From DATNIB01 sp035604685 (GTDB lineage Bacteria; Actinomycetota; Acidimicrobiia; Acidimicrobiales; RAAP-2), in assembly GCA_035604685.1 (NCBI GenBank), contig DATNIB010000029.1, positions 1-49,618 on the forward strand: DNA of 49,618 nucleotides, written 5' to 3'. Under the pieces are notes generated by a model. The model saw only the letters and a program-made list of their open reading frames with translations. It was not told the origin of the DNA and searched no databases. A program made the position numbers and the translations under genes. This document shows, piece after piece, positions 25,557-33,756 of this stretch. The stretch's first letter is position 1. Each line of letters begins with the position of its first letter.

Positions 25557-26639
25557 GTGGAGACGACCCGGGGCCCGCTGGCTCGGTCTCCCCTCTACGC
25601 CGACCACGTCGCCCTCGGCGCCAAGCTCACCGAATTCGGCGGCTGGGAGATGCCCCTCGCCTATCCAGACGGCACCGTGGCCGAGCACCTCGCCTGCCGC
25701 AGCGGGGCGGTCGCCTTCGACGTGAGCCACCTCGGCACCGTGCGCGCCGAGGGCGCGGCCGCCTTCGACGCGCTCCAGCGGGCGCTCAGCAACGACCTGC
25801 GCAAGATCGGCGCGGGGCGCGCCCAGTACACGCACCTCTTGGCCGACGACGGCTCGGTGCTCGACGACCTGATCGTCTGGTGGGTGACCGAGACGCGCTT
25901 CGACGTCATGCCCAACGCCTCCAACACCGAGCGCGTCCTTGCGGTGATCCCGGGCACCGACGTGACCGGCACCCGGGCCGTCGTGGCGGTGCAGGGGCCG
26001 ACCGCGAGAGCCGTGCTGGCCCGGGTGTCCCCCGAGGCGGCCGAGGTCGCGCGATTCTTCGTGCGCGAGTTCGCCTGGCGCGGCGCGCCCTGCGTCGCCG
26101 CCGGCACCGGCTACACGGGTGAGGACGGGGTCGAGTGCGCGGTGCCGGCCGACGTGGCGCCCGAGTTCTGGCGGGCCGTGCTCGGGGCGGGGGCGCTGCC
26201 CGCGGGACTGGGTGCGCGCGACACGCTCCGCCTGGAGGCGGCGCTGCCCCTCCACGGCCACGAGCTGGGGGAGGGGATCACCCCCCTGCAGGCCGGGCTC
26301 TCCTGGGTCGTGGCGTGGGACAAGGGGGACTTCACGGGAAAGGCGGCGCTGCTGGCCGAGCGCGCGGCCGGGCCGGCCCGGCGGCTGCGCGGGCTCGTGA
26401 CCGAGACCCGGCAACCGCCGCGCGCCGGATCGGTCGTGACCGACGGCGGCGAGGCGGTGGGGGTCGTGACGAGCGGCAACTTCTCGCCGATGCTGAAGCG
26501 GGGCATCGCGCTCGCGTTCGTGCGCACCAAGGACGAGCCGCCGCTCGGGGCGGCCGTCGAGATCCAGCTCGAGCGCCGCCCGCTCGCCGCCCGCGTCTCG
26601 GCCACGCCGTTCTGGCCGCCCCGACTCAAGGCCGCCTGA
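25557..26639 (+). CDS. gcvT: glycine cleavage system aminomethyltransferase (T protein)
   Basis: 360 residues. It releases ammonia and transfers the methylene carbon from aminomethylated GcvH to tetrahydrofolate. Motifs: FGGWEMPLAYPDGTVAEH, VAFDVSHLGTV, LSNDLRKIGAGRAQYTHLL, GSVLDDLIVWWV, PNASNTERV, VQGPTARAVL, GYTGEDGVECAVP, GLGARDTLRLEAALPLHGHE and TSGNFSPMLKRGIALAFV. Complete and of normal length. First gene of a coupled gcvT-gcvPA-gcvPB operon (TGATG overlap with gcvPA). Confidence 0.96.
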   Translation: METTRGPLARSPLYADHVALGAKLTEFGGWEMPLAYPDGTVAEHLACRSGAVAFDVSHLGTVRAEGAAAFDALQRALSNDLRKIGAGRAQYTHLLADDGSVLDDLIVWWVTETRFDVMPNASNTERVLAVIPGTDVTGTRAVVAVQGPTARAVLARVSPEAAEVARFFVREFAWRGAPCVAAGTGYTGEDGVECAVPADVAPEFWRAVLGAGALPAGLGARDTLRLEAALPLHGHELGEGITPLQAGLSWVVAWDKGDFTGKAALLAERAAGPARRLRGLVTETRQPPRAGSVVTDGGEAVGVVTSGNFSPMLKRGIALAFVRTKDEPPLGAAVEIQLERRPLAARVSATPFWPPRLKAA

Positions 26640-28015
26640 TGCCGGACTACCTGCCCCACACCGAGGACGACATCAAAGAGATGCTCGCCTTCCTCGGGCT
26701 CTCCTCGCTCGACGAGCTCTTCGCGACGGTGCCGGCCGCGCTCCGCCTGAGCGGTGGCCTCGCCCTGGAGGAGGGGCGGCCCGAGCCCGACGTGGTGGCC
26801 CGGTTCGAGGAGCGGGCCCGGGCCAACGCGACGGCCGGTCTCGTCTGCTTCGCCGGCGCCGGCGCCTACGACCACGAGGTGCCCGCCGTGGTGCGCTCGC
26901 TGGCCGGGCGCTCCGAGTTCGTCACCTCCTACACCCCCTACCAGGCCGAGGTCGCCCAGGGCGTCCTGCAGGCGGTCTTCGAGTTCCAGACCCTCGTCGC
27001 GCGCATCGCCGGCCTGCCCATCGCCAACGCCTCCCTCTACGACGGGGCCAGCGCGCTCGTCGAAGGGGTGAACCTCGGGGTGGCGGCGAGCGGGCGCCCC
27101 GTCGTGTGGGTGTCGGCGGGCGTGCACCCGCACTGGCGGGCGGTGCTCGACACCTTCGCCGTCGGCCCGGGCCACCGGGTCGTCGAGGTGCCGCTCGACC
27201 TCGGCCGGACCGTCTGGGAAGGGGCCGCCGAGGCCGGCGGGGCGCCCGGCGTGCTGGTGCTGGGCTACCCCAACTACCTCGGCTGCCTGGAGGACCCGGC
27301 CGAGGCCCGGGCGCTCGCCGACCGCCTGGGCGCCGTGCTCGTGATGGCGGCCGATCCGGTGGCGGTCGGCCTCGTGAAGAGCCCCGGCGAGTGGGGGGCC
27401 GACGTCATGGTGGGGGAGGGCCAGGCGCTCGGCGTCCCCCTCGCCTTCGGCGGCCCCTACCTCGGGCTCTTCGCCTGCAGCCAGGAGCACGTCCGGCGCT
27501 TGCCCGGCCGCCTGGTCGGCGAGACGGTGGACCGAGACGGCCGTCGCGCCTACGTGACGACGTTGCGCGCCCGCGAGCAGGACATCCGACGCGAGCGCGC
27601 CACCTCCAACGTCTGCACCAACGAGACGCTGCTGGCGGTCACGGCGGCCATCCAACTGGGCTGGCTCGGGACCTCGGGGCTGGCCGAGGTGGCGCTGCGC
27701 TGCGCCCGCGGCGCCCGCTACTGCCGCGACGCCTTGTTGGGGATCGACGGGGTCGAGCCCCTTACGGGCGAGACCCCCGTCCTGCGCGAGTTCGCGCTCC
27801 GCCTCCCAGTCCGGGCCGACCTGGTCATCGGGCGCCTGGCCGCCGAGGGCTACCTGGCCGGCGTGGCGCTCGACCAGCTGGTGGGCGATCGGGGCGACGG
27901 CTCGCTCGACGCCGAGGCCGCGGCCCACGGCCTGTTGGTGGCGGTGACCGAGCGCCGGACCCGGGCCGAGATCGACGGGCTGGTGGCCGCGCTCGACAAG
28001 GCGGTTCGCTCGTGA
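26639..28015 (+). CDS. gcvPA: glycine dehydrogenase (decarboxylating) subunit 1
   Basis: 458 residues. This is the N-terminal half of the P protein in its split two-subunit form. Motifs: YLPHTEDDIKEML, LCFAGAGAYDHEVPAVVRSL-like segment (FAGAGAYDHEVP), FVTSYTPYQAEVAQGVLQ, FEFQTLVARIAGLPIANASL, and RRERATSNVCTNETLLAV. It pairs with GcvPB, which carries the PLP lysine. ATG overlaps the gcvT stop, and its stop overlaps the gcvPB GTG. Confidence 0.96.
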   Translation: MPDYLPHTEDDIKEMLAFLGLSSLDELFATVPAALRLSGGLALEEGRPEPDVVARFEERARANATAGLVCFAGAGAYDHEVPAVVRSLAGRSEFVTSYTPYQAEVAQGVLQAVFEFQTLVARIAGLPIANASLYDGASALVEGVNLGVAASGRPVVWVSAGVHPHWRAVLDTFAVGPGHRVVEVPLDLGRTVWEGAAEAGGAPGVLVLGYPNYLGCLEDPAEARALADRLGAVLVMAADPVAVGLVKSPGEWGADVMVGEGQALGVPLAFGGPYLGLFACSQEHVRRLPGRLVGETVDRDGRRAYVTTLRAREQDIRRERATSNVCTNETLLAVTAAIQLGWLGTSGLAEVALRCARGARYCRDALLGIDGVEPLTGETPVLREFALRLPVRADLVIGRLAAEGYLAGVALDQLVGDRGDGSLDAEAAAHGLLVAVTERRTRAEIDGLVAALDKAVRS

Positions 28016-29535
28016 CGAGCGCCCCCGGCGGCCGGGCGCGCAGCATCCCCCTCCTCGGCCACGACACCGAGCCGACGCTCTTCGAGCTGTCGGCGCCGGG
28101 CCGGCAGAGCTGGCAGCTGCGCACGACCGGCGTGCCCGACCGCACGGTGGACGAGCTGGTGCCGGCGGCCCATCGGCGCCGCGAGCTGGTGCCGATCGCC
28201 GAGGTGTCCGAGCGCGACCTGGTGGGCCACTTCACTCGCCTCAGCCACCGCCAGTTCTCGATCGACCTCGGCGCCTACCCGCTCGGCTCGTGCACCATGA
28301 AGTACAACCCCAAGGTGGCCGACGCGGTGGCCGCCCTGCCGGGCCTGGCGGCCGCGCACCCCGGGGCGCCGGCTTCGCTCACCCAGGGCTGGCTGGCCGT
28401 GCTGGTCGAGTTGGAAGAGGCGCTGTGCGCTATCAGCGGGATGGCGGCGGCCACCCTCCAGCCGGCGGCCGGGGCGGCGGGCGAGCTGACCGGGCTGCTC
28501 CTCATGCGCGCCTGGCACGCGGCGGCGGGCGAGGACCGCCGCCGCGTGATCATCCCGGACTCGGCGCACGGCACCAACCCCGCCTCGGTCACCCTCGGCG
28601 GCTACCAGGTGACCACGGTGCCGAGCGACGCCCGGGGCTGCGTGGACATGGCCGCGCTGCGCGCCGTCCTCGACGCCGACGTGGCCGGCATCATGCTGAC
28701 CAATCCCAACACGCTCGGCCTCTTCGAGGAGGACATCGCCGAGATCGCCGGCGCCGTGCACGAGGTGGGCGGCCTCTTGTACTACGACGGCGCCAACCTG
28801 AACGCCATCTTGGGCGTGGTCCGCCCCGGCGACATGGGCTTCGACATCGTGCACCTGAACCTGCACAAGACCTTCGCCACCCCCCACGGCGGCGGGGGCC
28901 CGGGGGCGGGGCCGGTGGCCGTCTCGGCCCGGCTAGCCGAGTTCTTACCCGGGCCGCGCCCGGTGCGCCTGGCGCCCGGCGCAGACGGCGGGCCCCGCTT
29001 CGGCTGGGAGACCCCGGCCCGCTCGATCGGCCGGGTCCACGGGTGGCACGGCAACGCCCTGGTGCTCGCGCGCGCCCTCGCCTACATCGAGGTGCACGGG
29101 CGCGACGGCCTGCTGCGCGTCGCCGAGCGGGCGGTCCTCAACGCCAACTGGCTCCGACGGCGGCTCTCCTCCTCCTATGACGTCGCGTTCGACCGGCCCT
29201 GCATGCACGAGGTCGTGCTCTCGGCGGCCACCCTGCGCAAGGCCCACGGCGTCAGCGCGCTCGACGTCGCCAAGCGCCTGATCGACGAGGGCTTCCACCC
29301 GCCGACCGTCTACTTCCCGCTCATCGTGGACGAGGCCCTCATGGTCGAGCCGACCGAGACCGAGAGCAAGGAGACGCTCATGGCCTTGGCCGACGCGTTC
29401 GAGGCGGTGGCGGCCGAGGCGGTCGCGGGCCTGCTCGACCACGAGTCGCCGCGGCACACGCCGGTGCGCCGGGTGGACGAGGCGCGGGCGGCCCGCCGGC
29501 TGGTGGCCACCTACGACGCCCGCCGCGAGGAGTAG
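28012..29535 (+). CDS. gcvPB: glycine dehydrogenase (decarboxylating) subunit 2
   Basis: 507 residues. PLP-binding half of the split P protein: it decarboxylates glycine and passes the aminomethyl group to lipoyl-GcvH. Motifs: LGAYPLGSCTMKYNPKV, ITG-like SGMAAATLQPAAGAAGE, DSAHGTNPASV, NPNTLGLFEEDI, YYDGANLNAILG, and the Schiff-base Lys286 in HLNLHKTFATPHGGGGPG. GTG start overlaps gcvPA. Together with gcvH at 10.3 kb it supplies a complete T/PA/PB/H set; the L protein is elsewhere. Confidence 0.96.
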   Translation: MTSAPGGRARSIPLLGHDTEPTLFELSAPGRQSWQLRTTGVPDRTVDELVPAAHRRRELVPIAEVSERDLVGHFTRLSHRQFSIDLGAYPLGSCTMKYNPKVADAVAALPGLAAAHPGAPASLTQGWLAVLVELEEALCAISGMAAATLQPAAGAAGELTGLLLMRAWHAAAGEDRRRVIIPDSAHGTNPASVTLGGYQVTTVPSDARGCVDMAALRAVLDADVAGIMLTNPNTLGLFEEDIAEIAGAVHEVGGLLYYDGANLNAILGVVRPGDMGFDIVHLNLHKTFATPHGGGGPGAGPVAVSARLAEFLPGPRPVRLAPGADGGPRFGWETPARSIGRVHGWHGNALVLARALAYIEVHGRDGLLRVAERAVLNANWLRRRLSSSYDVAFDRPCMHEVVLSAATLRKAHGVSALDVAKRLIDEGFHPPTVYFPLIVDEALMVEPTETESKETLMALADAFEAVAAEAVAGLLDHESPRHTPVRRVDEARAARRLVATYDARREE

Positions 29536-29571
29536 GGCGCCGGCCGATGCGGTGGCCTCCGGCGCCGTCCC

Positions 29572-29577
29572 TATAGT
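29572..29577 (+). promoter_or_regulatory. -10 box of the secreted-protein gene
   Basis: TATAGT about 60 bp before the GTG at 29638; GGAGG (29628-29632) is the ribosome site. Confidence 0.4.
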
Positions 29578-29637
29578 CCACCTGGGCAGGCCGCGTCGGT
29601 CGGCGGCGACGGTGCCCACCGGGTTCTGGAGGTCAGG

Positions 29638-30165
29638 GTGCAGATCGGCAAGGCAGCAGTCGGCGTCGCCCTCGTCGGGGGCGTCCTCTTCGGCGCCGCT
29701 CCGGCGTTCGGGGTGAGCGCCCCGGTCGGGACCCCCCTCAAGGTGTTCGTCCTCCCCGGCAACGCCAAGGTGCCCGGGGCGGTCGTCCTCACCGGGGCGG
29801 TCGGCGACTACGGCAAGGCGGTGAACGTCAACTCGGCCGGCAAGCCCGACAAGAAGGGCCCCGACGGCAAGTTCCTGCTGAAGAAGGGGACGATCACCCT
29901 CGACCTGAGCCAGTTGAAGGCGGCCGCGGCGACGGCCAAGTCGAACGACTTCAACACCACCACCTGCTCGGCCTCGGTCACCTTCAGCGCGCCGGCCGCC
30001 GTCCTGAGCGGCACCAAGGCCTACGCCCAGATCACCGGCTCCCTCACCCTCACCGAGACGGGGGCCTTCGTGCTGCCGTTCAAGGGCGGGAAGTGCAACG
30101 CCAGCGCCGCCCCGTCCGCCCAGTGGGAGGCGGTGACGGGCAGCGGGACCGTGACCTTCGGCTGA
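29638..30165 (+). CDS. secreted protein of unknown function
   Basis: 175 residues with a clear signal peptide (IGKAAVGVALVGGVLFGAAP, AFG, about 3-26). The mature part is rich in Lys, Thr, Ser, Gly and Ala with alternating beta-strand character (FLLKKGTITLDLSQL, ASVTFSAPAAVLSG, ITGSLTLTETGAFVLPF) and two cysteines (TTCSAS, GKCNAS) that may pair. No family recognised; the overall look is of a small extracellular beta-sandwich. GTG at 29638 with GGAGG five nt upstream. Confidence 0.75.
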   Translation: MQIGKAAVGVALVGGVLFGAAPAFGVSAPVGTPLKVFVLPGNAKVPGAVVLTGAVGDYGKAVNVNSAGKPDKKGPDGKFLLKKGTITLDLSQLKAAAATAKSNDFNTTTCSASVTFSAPAAVLSGTKAYAQITGSLTLTETGAFVLPFKGGKCNASAAPSAQWEAVTGSGTVTFG

Positions 30166-30172
30166 CTCCGCA

Positions 30173-30201
30173 CCCCGGGGCCAGGGCGCCCGAGCCCGGG
30201 G
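30173..30201. terminator. hairpin between convergent genes
   Basis: Arms CCCCGGG and CCCGGGG with a 15-nt loop, located exactly between the stops of two convergent genes. It can serve both directions. Confidence 0.45.
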
Positions 30202-30699
30202 CTAGAGGACCGACTGTCGCCGCGCGTGCTTGCGCACGAAGCGCAGGATCGCGACGTGCTTCGCCGTGTCGCGCTCCATGAGGTCGACCAGCAGGCTCCA
30301 AAGCGACGTGTCCTTCACGACGCGCAGCTCGCGCTGCAGGCGCTTCAGCTCCTTGGCGTCCTGGAGCTCGCTCGCCAACAGCTCCTTCGTGGCGTCGAGG
30401 ATGGCCGTGCGGTCGACCTGGACGAAGTCGAGGTAGGGGACTTCGGGGTCCTCGCCGCGGAGCTCGGCCTCGGTTCGCAGCGACCGCGCCAGCTCGCCGA
30501 AGAGCCGGTGGTGGCGGATCTCGTCTTCGATCAGCAGCCGCACGAGATAGGCGAAGGCCTTGGACGGCGACCGCTCGGCCACCGCCGAGTAGGACTCGAG
30601 CAGGCCCCGCTCGGCCTCCACGTGGCTCGAGAGATGGGTCCAGAGGTCCTGCTCCCAGGGGGATGCCCCGCGGGGCGCCTTCTCTTGCATGTCGGTCAT
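30202..30699 (-). CDS. ferritin-like four-helix protein
   Basis: 165 residues, almost entirely helical. Helix 1 has HVEAERGLLESYSAV, helix 2 has LIEDEIRHHRLFGELA; E and ExxH residues spaced like the di-iron ligands of rubrerythrin/ferritin-like domains are visible in these first two helices, while the second half (ELLASELQDAKELKRLQREL, LMERDTAKHVAILRFV) has E-x-x-H-like positions as well. Metal binding and an oxidoreductase or storage role are inferred. ATG at 30699 with GGGAGCGGG upstream. Possibly linked to the neighbouring class II aldolase, 76 bp upstream on the same strand. Confidence 0.68.
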   Translation of the reverse strand: MTDMQEKAPRGASPWEQDLWTHLSSHVEAERGLLESYSAVAERSPSKAFAYLVRLLIEDEIRHHRLFGELARSLRTEAELRGEDPEVPYLDFVQVDRTAILDATKELLASELQDAKELKRLQRELRVVKDTSLWSLLVDLMERDTAKHVAILRFVRKHARRQSVL

Positions 30700-30775
30700 C
30701 GTCCCGCTCCCAACTGCGCTCCAGACCGCCCGGGGCCGGTTGCCCCGGGCTCTTCTCTCCTCGGGTGGACCACGC

Positions 30776-31540
30776 TCATTCGAGCAGATCGGGCTCCTCG
30801 CGCAGGATCCGGTCCAAGAGCGGCTGGAAGCTGAAGCGACCGGCCAGGTGGCCGCCCACCTGCTTCTCGGTCAGCTTGGCCGCCTCGGTGTCGATCAGGA
30901 CCGGCGTGCCGGCGGCCTCGGCCAGGAGCTGGGCCTGGCAGGAGCGCTCCATGGTGATGAACCACCAGGCCGCCTCCTCCACGCTGTGGCCGACGGTCAA
31001 GAGGCCGTGGTTGCGCAGGATGATGGCCTTGTTGTCGCCCAGCGCGTGGGCGATGCGCTTGCCCTCCTCGGTGTCGAGGACCACCCCGGTGAAGTCGTCG
31101 AACAGCGCGTGGTCGTCGTAGAAGGCGCAGGCGTCCTGGGTGATCGGGTCGAGCAGGCGGCCGAGCGACGACCAGGCCTTGCCGTGGAGCGAGTGGGCGT
31201 GGGCGGCGGCCATGCAGTCCGGCCGGGCGGCGTGCACCTGGGAGTGGATGGCGAAGGCGGCCGTGTTGACCGGACGCTCCCCCTCGACGACTGCGCCGGT
31301 GTGGTCGACCCGGATGAGGTCGTGCACGCTGATGTGGCCGAAGTAGGTCCCGAAGGGGTTCACCCAGAAACTGTTCGTGTGCTCGGGGTCGCGGGCCGTG
31401 ATGTGGCCCGCCACCCCCTCGCTGAAGCCGAACCGGGCGAAGAGGCGGAAGGCGGCGGCCAGCCGCTGCTGGCGGTAGAGGCGCTCTGTCGCGACGTCCT
31501 CGTAGGTGCCGGTGGGCGGAGCGGGGAGCAGGGTGGGCAT
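30776..31540 (-). CDS. class II aldolase/adducin family protein
   Basis: 254 residues from the ATG at 31540, which follows AAGGAGG. Class II aldolase hallmarks: GFSEGVAGHITARDPE, FWVNPFGTYFGH, the zinc-binding pair in AAHAHSLHGKAWSS (about 114-127) and the third His in NHGLLTVGHSVEEAAWW. Related enzymes are fuculose-phosphate and ribulose-phosphate aldolases or epimerases and decarboxylases. The substrate cannot be read. It is divergent from the acyl-CoA ligase, with a LysR remnant between them. Confidence 0.87.
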   Translation of the reverse strand: MPTLLPAPPTGTYEDVATERLYRQQRLAAAFRLFARFGFSEGVAGHITARDPEHTNSFWVNPFGTYFGHISVHDLIRVDHTGAVVEGERPVNTAAFAIHSQVHAARPDCMAAAHAHSLHGKAWSSLGRLLDPITQDACAFYDDHALFDDFTGVVLDTEEGKRIAHALGDNKAIILRNHGLLTVGHSVEEAAWWFITMERSCQAQLLAEAAGTPVLIDTEAAKLTEKQVGGHLAGRFSFQPLLDRILREEPDLLE

Positions 31541-31683
31541 GAAGCCTCCTTCGGACCTGGCGTGCACCCCGACTCTACGCCGCGGTCCCCGCCGGTCGCC
31601 GCCCTGGGCGCCCGCCGCGCCCCTGGGCCCGTCAGCCCGGGAGCTGGGACCCGGCGCGGCAGGCGGCGAGCAGGGTGCGGCGC

Positions 31684-31749
31684 CGCGGCGCGTCCGTAGT
31701 GCAACTCCTCGGCCACCACCGCCAAGTACTGCAGCTGGCGAAGCTCCAT
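31684..31749 (-). pseudogene. LysR-family regulator remnant (N-terminal 22 codons)
   Basis: The minus strand encodes ELRQLQYLAVVAEELHYGRAA after an ATG at 31749, which is the textbook first helix of a LysR regulator (compare MELRQLRYF-AVAEELHFGRAA). After GRAA the frame continues into Pro/Arg-rich sequence that lacks the following helix-turn-helix (AQPALS). The rest of the about 300-residue gene is gone, so this is a deletion remnant. It lies between the aldolase and the acyl-CoA ligase, where a divergent regulator would be expected. Confidence 0.7.
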
Positions 31750-31761
31750 CGAGCACCCGAT

Positions 31762-31780
31762 TCATCACGATCTGTGATGA
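31762..31780. promoter_or_regulatory. inverted repeat, LysR-type operator candidate
   Basis: Perfect 7-bp arms TCATCAC and GTGATGA with a 5-nt spacer, 13 bp upstream of the LysR remnant ATG and 109 bp before the acyl-CoA ligase. It fits an autoregulatory LysR site (or a GntR site). Apparently orphaned. Confidence 0.5.
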
Positions 31781-31888
31781 TTCCACCCAGCGTTCGGGCG
31801 GCCCGTGCGCTCGGAGCAGGTTCTCGGGGAGAATCGCTGCGGTACCCCGGGGCCGAGATCCGGCCCCCGGCGACGGAGGGGAGGGCCG

Positions 31889-33436
31889 ATGCGAGTCCCG
31901 CTCACCATCGGGGACTTCTTGGAGCGGGCGGCGCTCGTCTACGGCGACCGGACGGCCGTGGTGGACGAGCCGGGCGTGACCGGCTCGGTCGGCACCCTCA
32001 CCTACGCCGAGCTCCACGACCGGGCGCGGGCCATGGCCGTCGGCCTCGACCGGCGCGGGGTGCCGACGGACGGCCGGGTGGCCATCGTCAGCCCCAACTC
32101 GGCCCGGTTCCTCACCGCCTACTTCGGGGTGAGCGGCTTCGGCCGCGTGCTGGTGCCGATCAACTTCCGCCTGACCGGCGACGAGATCGCCTTCATCCTC
32201 GAGCACTCCGGGACGAGCGTCTTGCTCTACGACCCCGAGCTGGAGGAGGTGACGGCCGGCGCGCCGGTGGCGCAGCGGATCCGTCTCGACGGCACCGACG
32301 ACGCCGACCTGTTCGACCCGGTCGCCGGGCGCGGCGCGGCGCCGGCCGGCCGGCCGGCCGACGAGGACGCGACCTGCTCGATCAACTACACCTCGGGGAC
32401 GACCGCGCGGCCCAAGGGCGTGCAGCTCACGCACCGCAACTGCTGGCTCAACGCGGCCAGCTTCGGCTGGCACATCGGCGTCTCGGACCGCGACGTCCTC
32501 TTGCACACCCTCCCCATGTTCCACGCCAACGGCTGGGGCATGCCCTACGCGCTGACCGCCATGGGCGGCCGGCACGTGGTGCAGCGAAAGATCGACGGCG
32601 AGGTGATCCTCTCGCGTATCGAGACCGAGGGCGTGACCCTCCTGTGCGCCGCGCCGGCCGTGGTGGCCAGCGTGCTGGCGGCCTCAGAAGAGCGGGCCGC
32701 CGCCGGTCGGCCGCTGCCCACCGGACCGGTGCGGGTGGTGGTCGCCGGCGCCCCCCCACCCACCAAGACGATCGAGCGGGTGGAGCGCGAGCTCGGCTGG
32801 GAGTTCATCCAGATCTACGGGTTGACCGAGACGTCGCCCCTGCTCACCATCAACCGGGCGCCGGCCGAGTGGGACGAGCTCGACGCCGAGGAGCGGGCCC
32901 GGCGCCTCTCCCGGGCCGGCGTCCCGGCGGTCGGCGTGCGCATGGCCGTGAGCGAGGAGGGTGAGGTCCTGGCCCGGTCCAACCACGTCTTCGAGGGGTA
33001 CTGGCGGCAGCCCGACGAGTCGGCCAAGGCCCTGGCGGGGGGCTGGTTCCACACCGGCGACGGCGGCTATGAGGACGGCGCCTACACGGTCATCACCGAC
33101 CGCAAGAAGGACGTCATCATCACCGGCGGCGAGAACGTGTCCTCCATCGAGGTCGAAGACGTCCTCTACCAGCACGAGGCGGTGGCCGAGGTCGCCGTCA
33201 TCGGCGTGCCCGACGAGAAGTGGGGGGAGAAGGTGCTCGCCCTGGTCGTGCTGCGGCCGGGGACGACCGCGACCGAGCAGGACCTGATCGAGCACTGCCG
33301 GGCCCGCATGGCGCACTTCAAGGCGCCGCGCGGGATCGAGATCCGCCAGGTGCTGGCCCGCACCGCGACCGGCAAGCTGCAGAAGTACAAGCTCCGCCAG
33401 CCCTACTGGGAGGGACGGGACCGCGCGGTGAACTAG
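31889..33436 (+). CDS. AMP-dependent acyl-CoA synthetase/ligase
   Basis: 515 residues. ANL-superfamily enzyme that activates a carboxylic acid to its CoA thioester through an acyl-adenylate. Core motifs: INYTSGTTARPKGVQLTHRN (A3), MFHANGWGMPYALTAMGG, YGLTETSP (A5), HTGDGGYEDGAYTVITDRKKD (A7-A8; given here in parts), ITGGENVSSIEVE, and the catalytic Lys of TATGKLQKYKLR (A10). Medium- or long-chain/aromatic substrate is undetermined. ATG with GGAGGGGAGGG upstream. It probably supplies the CoA substrate for the P450/HgdB-like operon starting 320 bp downstream. Confidence 0.93.
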   Translation: MRVPLTIGDFLERAALVYGDRTAVVDEPGVTGSVGTLTYAELHDRARAMAVGLDRRGVPTDGRVAIVSPNSARFLTAYFGVSGFGRVLVPINFRLTGDEIAFILEHSGTSVLLYDPELEEVTAGAPVAQRIRLDGTDDADLFDPVAGRGAAPAGRPADEDATCSINYTSGTTARPKGVQLTHRNCWLNAASFGWHIGVSDRDVLLHTLPMFHANGWGMPYALTAMGGRHVVQRKIDGEVILSRIETEGVTLLCAAPAVVASVLAASEERAAAGRPLPTGPVRVVVAGAPPPTKTIERVERELGWEFIQIYGLTETSPLLTINRAPAEWDELDAEERARRLSRAGVPAVGVRMAVSEEGEVLARSNHVFEGYWRQPDESAKALAGGWFHTGDGGYEDGAYTVITDRKKDVIITGGENVSSIEVEDVLYQHEAVAEVAVIGVPDEKWGEKVLALVVLRPGTTATEQDLIEHCRARMAHFKAPRGIEIRQVLARTATGKLQKYKLRQPYWEGRDRAVN

Positions 33437-33445
33437 GGCGCGAGC

Positions 33446-33466
33446 CCCGGTGGCGATCCCACCGGG
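33446..33466 (+). terminator. hairpin after the acyl-CoA ligase
   Basis: Perfect 8-bp arms CCCGGTGG and CCACCGGG with a 5-nt loop, 9 bp after the stop. It separates the ligase from the P450 operon. Confidence 0.5.
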
Positions 33467-33756
33467 CGCCCCTTCGCTCAGGCCGAGCCAAACCGGCCGT
33501 CGTCATCATCGAGGCGCTCGACGTCGTCCTCGGCGAAGCTGGTGTGGTGCTGGACCGCCGAAACGAGCTCGGCCCGGTCCCATTCCGTGCCCCATCCGAA
33601 CCGGGGGAATCTCAACCGACTTGACAATCAAGCGCCTCCGCGATTGCATGACAGTTGTTCTGCGATACGCGCGAAGAATCGCTGACTGTTGGGGGAGGCG
33701 CGCAATCGCCACGGCGGAAGTCGGCACGGCGGCCGTTCCGGCGGCGGGGTAGGGGC
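33467..33756 (+). promoter_or_regulatory. noncoding leader with candidate promoter of the P450 operon
   Basis: No gene is visible in these 290 bp. A TTGACA at 33621-33626 lies 17 bp before TTGCAT (33644-33649), a plausible promoter. Locally lower GC. Nearby TGACAGTTG and CTGACTGTT (about 33649 and 33682) could be half-sites of an operator. An in-frame upstream start for the P450 at 33655 is possible, but its codons are atypical. Confidence 0.4.
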
